Under the pieces are notes generated by a model. The model searched no databases. It was not told the DNA's origin and saw only the letters and a list, made by a program, of their open reading frames with translations. The position numbers were made by a program, and so were the translations under genes. Shown one piece after another: positions 9,254 to 20,222 of a stretch of DNA of 64,000 nt. Numbering within the stretch: the stretch's first letter is position 1; every line of letters starts with the position of its first letter. The stretch comes from Fibrobacteria bacterium AD312 (GTDB lineage Bacteria; Fibrobacterota; Fibrobacteria; Fibrobacterales; Fibrobacteraceae): assembly GCA_001462345.1 (NCBI GenBank), contig LIUM01000010.1, positions 25,517 to 89,516 of the forward strand, read 5' to 3'.

Positions 9254-12200
9254 TTACTTATGAGTCGCGTTGTAAACCTTATCCCAAATTTCACCATTAG
9301 CAACAGGTGGATTCTTTTGGTATTCCATGCATCGCTCTATGTACACATGAGAAGGCGTTGTTAAAGAGCCTGAGTCTACATCTGGATGGTGGGGCTCTTC
9401 TTTTAAGGTCTCTGTGAAAATTGAAATTGCTTTTTCCCACTCTTGATTTTCGTAAGCGAGACGGCCTTCTTCCCAAAGAGAAACCCATGTTTTTAGCTCA
9501 TGGGCGTTTGGACGATTCGATTTACAAATGATTTCGTATGTTTTAACAGATTCACTTTTTCCTACGACACGAATATTATCTATGGAACGAACAATAAAAG
9601 CTTTTTTATCGATTAGGTTATAGGTGGTTTCTGTAATAAAAATATAGACACCATAGGATTTGGCAAGACTTTCTAATCGAGCGGCTAAGTTCACCGCGTC
9701 TCCCATCATTGTATAGTTTTTACGCATCGAAGAACCCATATTTCCAGTGACGATATCACCAGAATTAATGCCTATTCTCATGTGCATTTCAGAAACTACT
9801 TTGGGCCATTTGTTTTTTTCTGATGCCCATTTTTTGCGAAGTTTTTTTAGCTGCTCTTGCATGGCTAAAGCGGTTTCACAAGCACTTTGCGCATGGTTTG
9901 GAAGTGGCATAGGAGCGCCAAAGAACGCGATAATGGCATCGCCTTCATATTTATCTAATGTCCCTTGATGTTTCAAAAGAGCATCTGTCATCGCTGTGAG
10001 GTATTCATTAAGTAGATCGACTAATTTAGACGGGTCTCCAATTTGTTCTGAGAAAGTAGAGAAGCTTGCGATATCAGTAAAATAAGCTGAAATAAAAGAC
10101 TTTTCGCCGCCAAGGGTAGGCATAATCTCATTATTGAGCATTTCATCAATGAGCTCTGGAGAAATATATTGTTTAAAGGCGTTATTTAAGAAGCGTTTCT
10201 CTTTGGATTCAAAATAAAAACGGACTAACATGGAGGTAATCGATGTTAATAAGATAACAATAAAAGGTTTTGCAAGCCCAAGGTAAACGCCTTTATCAAA
10301 AAAGTAATACCCAATGCCAGAGTAGGTCCCCATTAACAGAAACATCGTTGTGACACTGATATAGCTATTGGTAAAAACACCAATAAGCATACAAATTAAA
10401 GCAAGCAAGAGAGCAATTAATTGTTGCTGATTTGATTTTAAGTTGATGATATAATCGTCATTTAAAATATTTTGGATCACTGTCGCGTGGATTAATACAG
10501 CAGGGAAGTTTTCTTCGTGTGGGGCACTCACAAAGTCGAATAAAGCGGTAGCAGCAGAACCTAAAATAAAAATCTTACCTTGGTATTGTGCTGGGTCTAA
10601 TCGATTTTTGGTGACGTCGTAATAGGAAAGATGCTGGAATGTACGTAGGTTTGGGTTAATGTAGTGTTTGCTTTTATAGGCAATTTGGTATCTACCAAAT
10701 TCATCAATAGGTACGTGTTTTTCTTTACCAAAACGCAGTTCTTTACCAATAGCAAGATTATGAATGGTTTCCATTTTGGTGGTATTTAATTCCATTAGAA
10801 TGGAGTGGTTTAGAATAATAAAATTAGAGGAGAATTTATTTGTTTTTTGATCGTATCTTAAATCTAAATCGGTCGATAAGTGTTTAGAAGAATTGGGAGG
10901 AAGATTATTTATTTGTTCAGAAAAATAATGAATCGTTTTTATAGTATAGGGGTTGATGGAAAGTTCTTCTCCTTCAAGAAGGTCTTCAATAGTAAAACGA
11001 TCGCTTTCTTTATTCCGTTTGATAATAAAATCATTTTCTAGAGTGAGGCTAGAATCGATTTTTTCTAGTTCGTCTAGCTTGAGATTTTGCAAGAGTTTAG
11101 AAAGACGAGGTGTGGCGTATTGCCCTTCAAATAATTCAAACGAAAGTTCTCCAGAGTTATCTTTCTGGGCAATAATTTTTCCCGCGATTTCAAAAAATTG
11201 ATTTTGACTTTTTTCTTTAACTTGTTTTTGAATAGAAGGCCATTTTTCAAATAAAGCTTCAAACATCGGGAAGCTGAATTGTGGGAAAGTGGTGTTGAGG
11301 CCGCTAGAATCTCTATAAACACCAAAAGGTTTGCCTAAATTGATATACTGGCCCATCTTCACTTGAACATTTTTAGGGTCTTGGTGGAACAAGTGTAATA
11401 GTGTACTCAAAGACATTGTATAGTGTACAAGGCTTTTTTCGTTAGGGTATAATTCTGGGTTAGGAAATTGATACATCATGGAAACATGACGAACAACGCC
11501 ATCGGGATCTGGAAAAGCATTGATTGTCCCTTGATGAGGAGATGCTTTTGCTAATTCAGGGAATAGGTTGTCTAATAAATCCTTGGGCTCCACGTTTTCT
11601 ATTTTATCCACTTGAGATAAATTAAAGGTGGAATAAGTGCCTAGAGAAAGCTGACGTTTTTTGTCGCTTAATGGCCTCCATTGAGATTCGTGCTTATAGG
11701 CGTCTTTATCATCAAAAGAATAACAGAGAATCACGTTTTTGTTTCTTTGGATTCGTTCAATAAGAATAGAATCGTCGTTATACTTATTTTTAATCGATGA
11801 AAATTGAGTGTCCCAATCTTCTTCGGGTAAGACTTCTTTTAATACTTTAACGGTTTGATTGGCTTTTGTTTTTCCAAAATCCGCATTCTTAAATAAAATA
11901 TCAAATCCAATAGCCGATGCTCCGCCTTTAGAGAGATTTTCAATCACATCAGCGTGGATTTTGCGCTGCCATTCATTATAGTTCCCAAGCTTACTTAAAG
12001 AAGGTTCGTCAATATCGACAATAAAAATATGAGGGTCATAATTTTCAGTTAAGGTGATATTTTCACCTGTTGATTCAGTGCTTTGATCTACATCTGTTTT
12101 CAACTTAAAAAAAGAATCGTAAAAGATATTTTCAAGACTTTGAACCCAAGAAGTAATGAAGTTCGTGTTATAGCTTTCAGAAGAGCCCAATAGTAAAATT

Positions 12201-12322
12201 CCAAAATAAATAATAGATGTTAAAACGAGTGCAACGACCGTTTTCTTTACTTTTTTGGATTGCATTAAAGACATATGGAAAACATAGTAAAAGATCAGCT
12301 TTACATAAAAAGTCTTTTTCAT
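9254..12322 (-). CDS. CHASE2 sensor adenylate cyclase (class III)
   Basis: A large membrane signalling enzyme (about 1,020 residues). After a first membrane segment comes an extracytoplasmic CHASE2 domain ('IFIVDIDEPSLSKLG', 'GASAIGFDILF', 'FILGSAATALFDFVSAPH'), then three closely packed membrane helices (about residues 618-698), then a class III cyclase domain. The cyclase has both metal-binding Asp residues ('YFTDIASFS', 'KYEGDAIIAFFGAP'), the Lys of the latter motif and Asp in 'MMGDAVNLAARLE', a combination typical of ATP rather than GTP use; the transition-state Asn and Arg are in the last motif. A TPR-like helical tail follows. It should make cAMP in response to an unknown outside signal. 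The start is uncertain: a TTG at 12355 extends the frame, while ATG at 12322, 12274 and 12265 are alternatives, and none has a strong ribosome site. Confidence 0.88.
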   Translation of the reverse strand: MKKTFYVKLIFYYVFHMSLMQSKKVKKTVVALVLTSIIYFGILLLGSSESYNTNFITSWVQSLENIFYDSFFKLKTDVDQSTESTGENITLTENYDPHIFIVDIDEPSLSKLGNYNEWQRKIHADVIENLSKGGASAIGFDILFKNADFGKTKANQTVKVLKEVLPEEDWDTQFSSIKNKYNDDSILIERIQRNKNVILCYSFDDKDAYKHESQWRPLSDKKRQLSLGTYSTFNLSQVDKIENVEPKDLLDNLFPELAKASPHQGTINAFPDPDGVVRHVSMMYQFPNPELYPNEKSLVHYTMSLSTLLHLFHQDPKNVQVKMGQYINLGKPFGVYRDSSGLNTTFPQFSFPMFEALFEKWPSIQKQVKEKSQNQFFEIAGKIIAQKDNSGELSFELFEGQYATPRLSKLLQNLKLDELEKIDSSLTLENDFIIKRNKESDRFTIEDLLEGEELSINPYTIKTIHYFSEQINNLPPNSSKHLSTDLDLRYDQKTNKFSSNFIILNHSILMELNTTKMETIHNLAIGKELRFGKEKHVPIDEFGRYQIAYKSKHYINPNLRTFQHLSYYDVTKNRLDPAQYQGKIFILGSAATALFDFVSAPHEENFPAVLIHATVIQNILNDDYIINLKSNQQQLIALLLALICMLIGVFTNSYISVTTMFLLMGTYSGIGYYFFDKGVYLGLAKPFIVILLTSITSMLVRFYFESKEKRFLNNAFKQYISPELIDEMLNNEIMPTLGGEKSFISAYFTDIASFSTFSEQIGDPSKLVDLLNEYLTAMTDALLKHQGTLDKYEGDAIIAFFGAPMPLPNHAQSACETALAMQEQLKKLRKKWASEKNKWPKVVSEMHMRIGINSGDIVTGNMGSSMRKNYTMMGDAVNLAARLESLAKSYGVYIFITETTYNLIDKKAFIVRSIDNIRVVGKSESVKTYEIICKSNRPNAHELKTWVSLWEEGRLAYENQEWEKAISIFTETLKEEPHHPDVDSGSLTTPSHVYIERCMEYQKNPPVANGEIWDKVYNATHK

Positions 12323-12479
12323 GAATTTGTCAATAATCTGTTTAGAAATCCACAAAGTAAATCCATTAATGGTTCGTTTTAGGATGAGATTTTTAGGCTG
12401 AATTTTCGTTCAGACATTTTTTTTTATAAATTCAATAATGGAAAAGAAATTTAGAAGAACCCTAAATTGGAGTTTTTAA

Positions 12480-15098
12480 TTGGCTGTAACAACTAAAAAA
12501 CGCAAGTCGACAAAGAAGAAAGAAAATGGACAAAGTCTTTGGAGTATCATCACAGGATGGTCTCTTATATTTTTTGGCTCTCTTCTTTTACTATCGGCAA
12601 TGACTGTCCGTTATTCAGGTGGTAATGAAAACTGGCTTGGCCCTTATCTTGGATCTTTATTTCCAGAAGCGATGACTTTTGTTTTTGGTCAAGTTTCAGT
12701 TCTTATTTTTGCTCTTGCCTCTATCGTTTGGGGCCTTTGGTTTGTCTTGAACATGAAGCATTTTCGTTTGTTTCGGCTCGCAGGTGGCGTTTTAGCTCTT
12801 TCTTTAACGACTTCTTTTTTGCTTTCTTTGCGTGTTTACGAAGTGATTCACCCTACAAAGTCTATTCTATTTGAAAACGGTGGGCTAGTGGGGAGCTTTT
12901 TTGCTCAAGATATAGCACGCCCTGTTTTTGGAAGTTCCCCTTTGGCTCCTCTCATGATAGGTCTATTTCTTTTAATTCTAATCGCTGTTTTTGCTTTTGG
13001 TTTGCGTTTCCGTCATTTTCATTTTTTGAAAGTCTTATGGGATAAACTAGTGCTTTGGTACAAAGTACGTCAAGAAAAAAAGAGGCTATTACAAGAGTCT
13101 AAAGAAGCAGAAGCGGAAAAAGAAGAAAAGGCTTTCTTATTAGATGACTTTACTATTGTGAAAACAGGCAAAGCAAAACCTTTCAAACCATCTGATTCTT
13201 GGTGCGATTCTTTTGTAAATACAACGAAAGCAGATGTTGCCAGTGAAACTAATCTTGATACAAAAGTGGATGACTTTGATGATAAAGAAGACGAAATTGC
13301 TAGAAAAGAACGTTACTTATTAGAAAATGAAGACCGTTTAGGGCTTCGAGAAAAACGTACGCTTCGAGATGAAATCGCTGAATTGCGTCGTATTCAGGAA
13401 CAAAATAAATGGGAAGATATGCGTAGAGAGCGCCCTGCGATTGAGGGTTTTGTACGTCGTGAAATGGATTCTCGTCAAGATGAAAAAACGATTCCTATAA
13501 ATCAAGAAAAACTGGATTTAGATGAAGAAACGATTGTTCCTACTTCTGAAGCGCGTGAGATAGAATTAGAGACTCTAAATGAAACAGAACTATCGTCACA
13601 AAAGCCAGAAGAAGAGCCTACTATTTATGACGAATATAAAATTCCTGTGATTTCTGATATTTTACCTCCAACTCCAGATCAAACCGCAGACTATTCAGAA
13701 GAAGAATTACAGCAAACGGCAGAAATGTTAGAGTTTCAGCTTGAAAACTTTAAGGTGAAAGGAAAGGTTGTTGGCATTTCTACTGGGCCTTTAGTAACAC
13801 GTTTTGAAGTGGAACCTGGCCCAGGCGTAAAAGTCTCTCGTTTTTCTGCACTACAAGAAGATTTGGCTCTTGCCTTAAAAGCCATGTCGATCCGCATTTT
13901 AGCTCCAATACCAGGGAAATCGGTCGTTGGAATAGAAATTCCGAATCGAAAAATGCATACGGTATACTCTCGAGATATTTTAGAAAGCCCTCTTTTTGCA
14001 CCTAAGCCAGAAAAGATTCTGATTGTTCTTGGAAAAGATATTATGGGAAATCCATTCACTATGGATTTAGCAAAAGCTCCTCATATTTTGATTGCTGGGC
14101 AAACGGGTTCTGGAAAATCAGTTTGTATTAACGTTTTAATGGCAAGTCTTTTGTTTAGCAAAACACCAGATGAACTTCGCTTGATTTTAGTGGATCCTAA
14201 AGTGGTGGAATTAAAATTATACGAAAAAATTCCTCACTTACTTCACCCTGTGATTACTCAACCAGAAGTCGCTGTTCAAGCCTTAAAGTGGGCTTGTATT
14301 GAAATGGACAGGCGATATGAAGTCTTAGCAAAAGCTCGTGTGCGTAATATTGCTGGTTTCAATGCAAAAGTTGACGCCAAGGAACTTGATGAAGACTTCC
14401 CTGAAGATGAAAATAAGAGAATGCCATTTCTTGTCATTGTGATTGATGAATTAGCGGACTTGATGATGGTTGCAGGGAAAGAAGTAGAAACTTCTATTGC
14501 TCGTATTGCTCAAAAAGCGCGTGCTGTTGGTATTCACTTGGTCTTAGCGACTCAAAGGCCTTCTGTCAATGTCATCACGGGCTTAATTAAGGCGAATTTG
14601 CCAACGCGTATCAGCTTTAAGGTGGCTTCTCAGATTGATGCTCGTACTGTAATGGATAAAGCAGGTGCTGAAAAATTACTTGGTCGTGGAGATATGCTTT
14701 TCCGTGCGACAGAAGATCCTGAACCGCATCGTGTGCATGGTGCATTCCTTTCAGATGCAGAAGCGGAAAAATTAGCTGATGAATGCTCTAATCAAAATGT
14801 GTATTACCCTCAAATAGAATCTTTTGATGTGGAATCTAATGAGGATGGAGAAGGCCCTCAAGATAACATGAAATTAGATAGCCGAATTGGCGAAGTCATT
14901 GCTTGGTGCATCAATGTAAAAGGCGTTTCTGTTTCTGCTGTACAGCGTTCTTTTAGCGTTGGATTTAGTCGAGCAGGGAAGCTTGTAGATCAGTTAGAAT
15001 ATCTAGGTGTTTGTGGTAAAAGTAAAGGAAATTCAAAGCCTAGAGATATTTTAATGACAGAAGAAGAACTATTAAATTTAATGAGAACGTTGCCATGA
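12480..15098 (+). CDS. ftsK: DNA translocase FtsK
   Basis: FtsK anchors at the division septum and pumps chromosomal DNA to finish segregation and XerCD dimer resolution. The 872 residues start with four membrane helices (about 20-175), followed by an acidic, charged linker (about 190-400), the motor with Walker A GQTGSGKS (about 539-546) and Walker B 'FLVIVIDELADLMM' (about 650), and a winged-helix gamma domain at the C-terminus ('VSVSAVQRSFSVGFSRAGKLVD') that reads KOPS-like sites. The start is a TTG at 12480, chosen because TTGGAG lies 7 bases upstream and no ATG is available before the first helix. The gene overlaps ispE by 4 bases (ATGA). Confidence 0.96.
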   Translation: MAVTTKKRKSTKKKENGQSLWSIITGWSLIFFGSLLLLSAMTVRYSGGNENWLGPYLGSLFPEAMTFVFGQVSVLIFALASIVWGLWFVLNMKHFRLFRLAGGVLALSLTTSFLLSLRVYEVIHPTKSILFENGGLVGSFFAQDIARPVFGSSPLAPLMIGLFLLILIAVFAFGLRFRHFHFLKVLWDKLVLWYKVRQEKKRLLQESKEAEAEKEEKAFLLDDFTIVKTGKAKPFKPSDSWCDSFVNTTKADVASETNLDTKVDDFDDKEDEIARKERYLLENEDRLGLREKRTLRDEIAELRRIQEQNKWEDMRRERPAIEGFVRREMDSRQDEKTIPINQEKLDLDEETIVPTSEAREIELETLNETELSSQKPEEEPTIYDEYKIPVISDILPPTPDQTADYSEEELQQTAEMLEFQLENFKVKGKVVGISTGPLVTRFEVEPGPGVKVSRFSALQEDLALALKAMSIRILAPIPGKSVVGIEIPNRKMHTVYSRDILESPLFAPKPEKILIVLGKDIMGNPFTMDLAKAPHILIAGQTGSGKSVCINVLMASLLFSKTPDELRLILVDPKVVELKLYEKIPHLLHPVITQPEVAVQALKWACIEMDRRYEVLAKARVRNIAGFNAKVDAKELDEDFPEDENKRMPFLVIVIDELADLMMVAGKEVETSIARIAQKARAVGIHLVLATQRPSVNVITGLIKANLPTRISFKVASQIDARTVMDKAGAEKLLGRGDMLFRATEDPEPHRVHGAFLSDAEAEKLADECSNQNVYYPQIESFDVESNEDGEGPQDNMKLDSRIGEVIAWCINVKGVSVSAVQRSFSVGFSRAGKLVDQLEYLGVCGKSKGNSKPRDILMTEEELLNLMRTLP

Positions 15099-15943
15099 CC
15101 GATAAAGAATACGCTCCAGCGAAGATCAACTTATTTTTAGACATTTTACGTAAACGCCCCGATGGGTACCATGATTTAGGAACTGCTTTTCAAACCATTG
15201 ACGCAGGGGATACATTAGAAGCATCACTTCGAAAAGATACTTCTATTACTCTTTCCTATAATGCAAAACAAGATTATCCTGTTGAGTCTGATTTAGTCTA
15301 TAAGGCAGCTCATTTACTTCAAAGTACTTATGACGTAAAAATGGGTGTGGATTTATACCTTACTAAAACGATGCCTATTGGAGCTGGCCTTGGTGGTGGC
15401 AGTGCCGATGCGGCGGCTGCACTACGTCTTTTAAATCGGCTCTGGGGGCTTTCATTATCTGCAAAAGAACTTGAATCTTTAGGTCTGCATCTCGGTGCCG
15501 ATGTTCCTTTTTTAGTGGAAGGTGGGCTTTCTTTTGCGGAAGGTATTGGTGAAAGATTAACACCTATGCCTCCTCTTACACTTTCTAATTCGCTTATTCT
15601 CTTAATTGCGACTCCTCAGTGTGCAGTACCAACTAAAGCCGCCTATGCAGGCGTAAAGCTTTCTGGAGAGGATCGTTGGAATCAATGGAAAAGCAACTAT
15701 GTTTCAACGGCAATACCAGAACTATACAATAAGTTTGAAGAATCTGTTTTACCTCAATTTCCATTGATTGCCGATATGAAAAAGGACTTTTTAGCCTATG
15801 GGGCTATCGCTTCATTGATGTCAGGCTCTGGGTCCTCTGTTTTTGGCTTTTTCGAAAACCGTCGAGAGGCCGATTTAGCCCTCTCCAAATTGGGAAACCG
15901 AGCTCGTTGGGCTGCAGTGACCACTTTTTTTGAAAAAAAGTGA
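15095..15943 (+). CDS. ispE: 4-diphosphocytidyl-2-C-methyl-D-erythritol kinase
   Basis: IspE phosphorylates CDP-methylerythritol at the 2-position in the non-mevalonate isoprenoid pathway. This 282-residue GHMP-family kinase has the N-terminal 'YAPAKINLFLDI' motif with its catalytic Lys, the ATP loop 'PIGAGLGGGSADAAAAL' near residues 93-109, the catalytic Asp in 'GADVPFLVEGG' and the third GHMP motif 'SLMSGSGSSVFG'. Its ATG overlaps the ftsK stop by four bases, so translation is probably coupled. The gene ends 60 bases before tRNA-Gln. Confidence 0.95.
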   Translation: MTDKEYAPAKINLFLDILRKRPDGYHDLGTAFQTIDAGDTLEASLRKDTSITLSYNAKQDYPVESDLVYKAAHLLQSTYDVKMGVDLYLTKTMPIGAGLGGGSADAAAALRLLNRLWGLSLSAKELESLGLHLGADVPFLVEGGLSFAEGIGERLTPMPPLTLSNSLILLIATPQCAVPTKAAYAGVKLSGEDRWNQWKSNYVSTAIPELYNKFEESVLPQFPLIADMKKDFLAYGAIASLMSGSGSSVFGFFENRREADLALSKLGNRARWAAVTTFFEKK

Positions 15944-15962
15944 AAAAAGCGTAGAAAATCCC

Positions 15963-15991
15963 TTTAAATTTATTTTGAATTCTATTATCTT
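15963..15991 (+). promoter_or_regulatory. Possible promoter of tRNA-Gln
   Basis: TTTAAA (15963-15968), a 17-base spacer and TATCTT (15986-15991) lie 12 bases before the tRNA start. The tRNA-Lys gene at 58030 has the same layout and the same extended -10 (TATCTTTGG), which supports the reading. Confidence 0.45.
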
Positions 15992-16003
15992 TGGGTCTCC
16001 CTA

Positions 16004-16074
16004 TGGGGTATCGTCAAGTGGTAAGACAACGGATTTTGATTCCGTTATTCGTTGGTTCGAATCCAGCTACCCCA
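16004..16074 (+). tRNA. tRNA-Gln (anticodon TTG)
   Basis: The sequence folds as a complete cloverleaf of 71 bases: a 7-bp acceptor stem (TGGGGTA/TACCCCA), a short D arm, an anticodon stem ACGGA/TCCGT with loop TTTTGAT giving anticodon TTG, and a T arm with GGTTCGAATCC. CCA is not encoded in the DNA. It sits between ispE and rplY; the possible promoter lies just upstream, and no strong terminator separates it from rplY. Confidence 0.96.
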
Positions 16075-16100
16075 ATAGGCTTTTTTTTACTGGAGTTATT

Positions 16101-16679
16101 ATGGAATTCACTTCGCTCAAAACAACCTCGAGAGTATTAGGCGCAGGCCGCGAAACAAATCGCTTGCGCAAGTCCGGTCAGGTTCCGGCTGTCTATTATG
16201 GTAAGGGTCAGGAGCCAGTGCATCTTAGCGTTAGTGCTATTGATGTACGCAAGGTCCTAGCCCCTGGCAAGCGTTATACGCTTTTGGATCTTGAAATTGA
16301 CGGTAAGTCAGGTAATCCTGCACTTGTTTATGTCTACCAAAAAGATTCCATTTCTCAAGAAATTACACACATTGACTTTTTAAGAATTGATGAAAATACA
16401 TCAGTTCCTGTGCGTATTCCTGTGCGTATTTCTGGCATGCCTATTGGTGTTAAGTCAGAAGGTGGTATGCTTTCTCAAGAAAACTACTATATTAAGTTAT
16501 CAGCTCCTGTTGCTAAAATTCCTTCATCAATCGAAATCGATATTTCTGATTTCCATGCAGGAACAACATTCTATGCTGAAAATTTAAAATTAGAGGATGG
16601 AGTTTCTTTAGTTTCTAAACCTCGCACCGTGATTTTTGCGATTTCAAAAGCACGTGCAAAAGAAGCCGCTTCAAAATAA
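16101..16679 (+). CDS. rplY: Large ribosomal subunit protein bL25 (CTC/TL5 type)
   Basis: bL25 binds 5S rRNA in the 50S subunit. I start it at the ATG at 16101, preceded by TGGAG at 16091-16095; the longer frame from 15930 reads through the tRNA-Gln gene and cannot be real. The 192 residues contain an N-terminal 5S-binding domain ('GRETNRLRKSGQVPAVYYGK') and the longer C-terminal beta domain of the CTC form ('THIDFLRIDENTSVPVRIPV'). The Ala/Lys-rich tail is usual. It is followed by a hairpin and then pth, a pairing (rplY-pth) seen in many bacteria. Confidence 0.95.
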   Translation: MEFTSLKTTSRVLGAGRETNRLRKSGQVPAVYYGKGQEPVHLSVSAIDVRKVLAPGKRYTLLDLEIDGKSGNPALVYVYQKDSISQEITHIDFLRIDENTSVPVRIPVRISGMPIGVKSEGGMLSQENYYIKLSAPVAKIPSSIEIDISDFHAGTTFYAENLKLEDGVSLVSKPRTVIFAISKARAKEAASK

Positions 16680-16703
16680 GCAAGGATTTTGAAGAATTTT
16701 GAT

Positions 16704-16729
16704 GAAGGCTCGCCTTGCGGTGAGCCTTC
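16704..16729 (+). terminator. Hairpin between rplY and pth
   Basis: An 11-bp stem (GAAGGCTCGCC/GGTGAGCCTTC, one G-U pair) with a TTGC loop lies between the two genes. The run behind it (TCTTGTATT) is weak in T, so it may be only a partial terminator or an mRNA-stability element. Confidence 0.5.
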
Positions 16730-16750
16730 TCTTGTATTAAGAGGATTTTG

Positions 16751-18820
<2,070 letters not shown>

Positions 18821-18821
<1 letters not shown>

Positions 18822-19429
18822 TGGCTTTTAAGAATAATCTATTATTAATCACAAGTCCAGAAGACTTTGCTGACGAACATGTTCTTATAGAAAGAATGTT
18901 TGAGCAAGGTTTATCTAGGCTTCATGTTCGAAAACCAGGTCGTTCTAAAAGAGATTTAGATTATTGGTTATTAGGTTTGGGGTATGATTATCGAGAACGT
19001 TGTGTTTTGCATAGTGATCTCGGAACTGCTTTAGATCTTGAAGTAGGGGGCGTGCACACCAAACCTCTATTACCTACCGATTCCATTTTACTTCAGAAAC
19101 CAGAATCATTTTCTTATAGCTGTTCTTGCCATTCATTAAAAGAATTAAATGAATTGCCTTCTTATATCGATTATGCTTTTTTAAGTCCTATTTATGATTC
19201 TATTTCAAAAGTCGATTATAAATCCGCTTTTTCTATTGATGAATTAAAATCATTTTTTTCTGGCGTTGCAGAAAAAAAATCTATTCCAGTTTATGCTTTA
19301 GGCGGAGTGGATAAAGATAATCTCGAAGAATTAGAACAAATAGGTTTTGCAGGAGCTGCTTTACTTGGGGGCATTTGGCATTATGCTGATCCACTTCAAG
19401 CATGGGTTGAAATTATTAGATCAAAATAA
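18821..19429 (+). CDS. Thiamine phosphate synthase-like protein (ThiE/TenI family)
   Basis: This 202-residue TIM-barrel protein belongs to the ThiE/TenI superfamily. It has 'LHVRKPG' in place of the usual Arg-Lys loop, 'CVLHSDLGTALDLEVGGVHTKP', an unusual 'SCSCHSLKELNEL' segment, 'YAFLSPIYDSISKVDYKSAF' and the phosphate loop 'VYALGGVDKDN' with 'GGIW' near the end. These match a Bacteroidetes-type branch often annotated as thiamine phosphate synthase. The canonical Asn-Asp pair of true ThiE is not clearly present, so it could be a TenI-like aminase or a divergent ThiE. It shares a base with the guaB stop, and thiD follows 56 bases later, which supports a thiamine role. Confidence 0.8.
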
Positions 19430-19485
19430 AAGTATTTATTTAAAAAAATAATACTATTTTCTTCTTTGTGGATATCAATAATAAA

Positions 19486-20220
19486 ATGCCTTTTGCATTG
19501 ACTGTGGCAGGGTTTGATGGCTCTGGTGGTGCAGGAATTCTCGCCGATATTAAAGCTTTTGAATCTTTTGGCGTTTATGGGCAAGCGGTCTCTACAGCAA
19601 ATACAATTCAAAATGAATCTGAATTTATGGAACCTGGTTTTTTGCCATGGAACACCATTTTAGCTCAGTTAGAAGCCTTATATCGCAAGCGTTCTTTTGA
19701 TTTTGTCAAAATAGGCCTTATTCCTTCTGCAGAAATTTTGAAAAATGTAGTGGAGTACATTCGAAAACATTCTCCAAAAGCTTTTATTATCTGGGATCCT
19801 ATTCTTTCTGCTAGTGCTGGTTATAAATTCTTTACTCCTCAAGAAGTCGATTCTTTTTTACCTTGGCTAAATCAAATGGATCTTATTACACCTAATCAAA
19901 ACGAATTTACGTTTCTTGGGCTTGGGCTTGCAGCTTCTAGGGGTGAAGTAAAAATTGGATCTGATTTTGCCGTTTTATTAAAAGGCGGGCATCAAAAGGG
20001 AGACATGTCCACTGATACTTTATGGCTTGAAGATAAACAATTTAAGTTTTCTTCTAAACGTATCCCTGGACAAGGTAAACATGGTACTGGCTGTACGCTG
20101 TCGGCAGCGATTCTAGCCAATTTAACTTTAGGGCATTCTTTAGTAGAATCCTGCCAAATTGCTAAAAACTATTTGGATCAATTCCTAAAAGGCGGTGAAG
20201 GCCTTTTAGGAAGAGTCTAA
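19486..20220 (+). CDS. thiD: Hydroxymethylpyrimidine (phosphate) kinase ThiD
   Basis: ThiD phosphorylates HMP and HMP-P to supply the pyrimidine half of thiamine. The ribokinase-fold protein has 'LTVAGFDGSGGAGILADIKA' at its start, 'VKIGLIPSAEIL', 'DPILSASAG' and the anion-hole/catalytic motif 'KHGTGCTLSAAI'. I use the ATG at 19486 because it gives the usual N-terminus; a GTG at 19468 would add six residues and neither has a clear ribosome site. It converges with typA, with two bases between the genes. Pairing with the ThiE-like gene suggests a small thiamine salvage or synthesis unit behind guaB. Confidence 0.9.
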   Translation: MPFALTVAGFDGSGGAGILADIKAFESFGVYGQAVSTANTIQNESEFMEPGFLPWNTILAQLEALYRKRSFDFVKIGLIPSAEILKNVVEYIRKHSPKAFIIWDPILSASAGYKFFTPQEVDSFLPWLNQMDLITPNQNEFTFLGLGLAASRGEVKIGSDFAVLLKGGHQKGDMSTDTLWLEDKQFKFSSKRIPGQGKHGTGCTLSAAILANLTLGHSLVESCQIAKNYLDQFLKGGEGLLGRV

Positions 20221-20222
20221 TC

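Noticed and set aside
9103..9303. Extended N-terminus for the exported protein at 8518
   Set aside because: It would bury the signal peptide behind 67 basic residues and overlap the cyclase gene; the ATG at 9102 has a ribosome site.
15930..16100. Long open frame fused ahead of bL25
   Set aside because: The frame reads through the complete tRNA-Gln gene; the ATG at 16101 with TGGAG is the right start.
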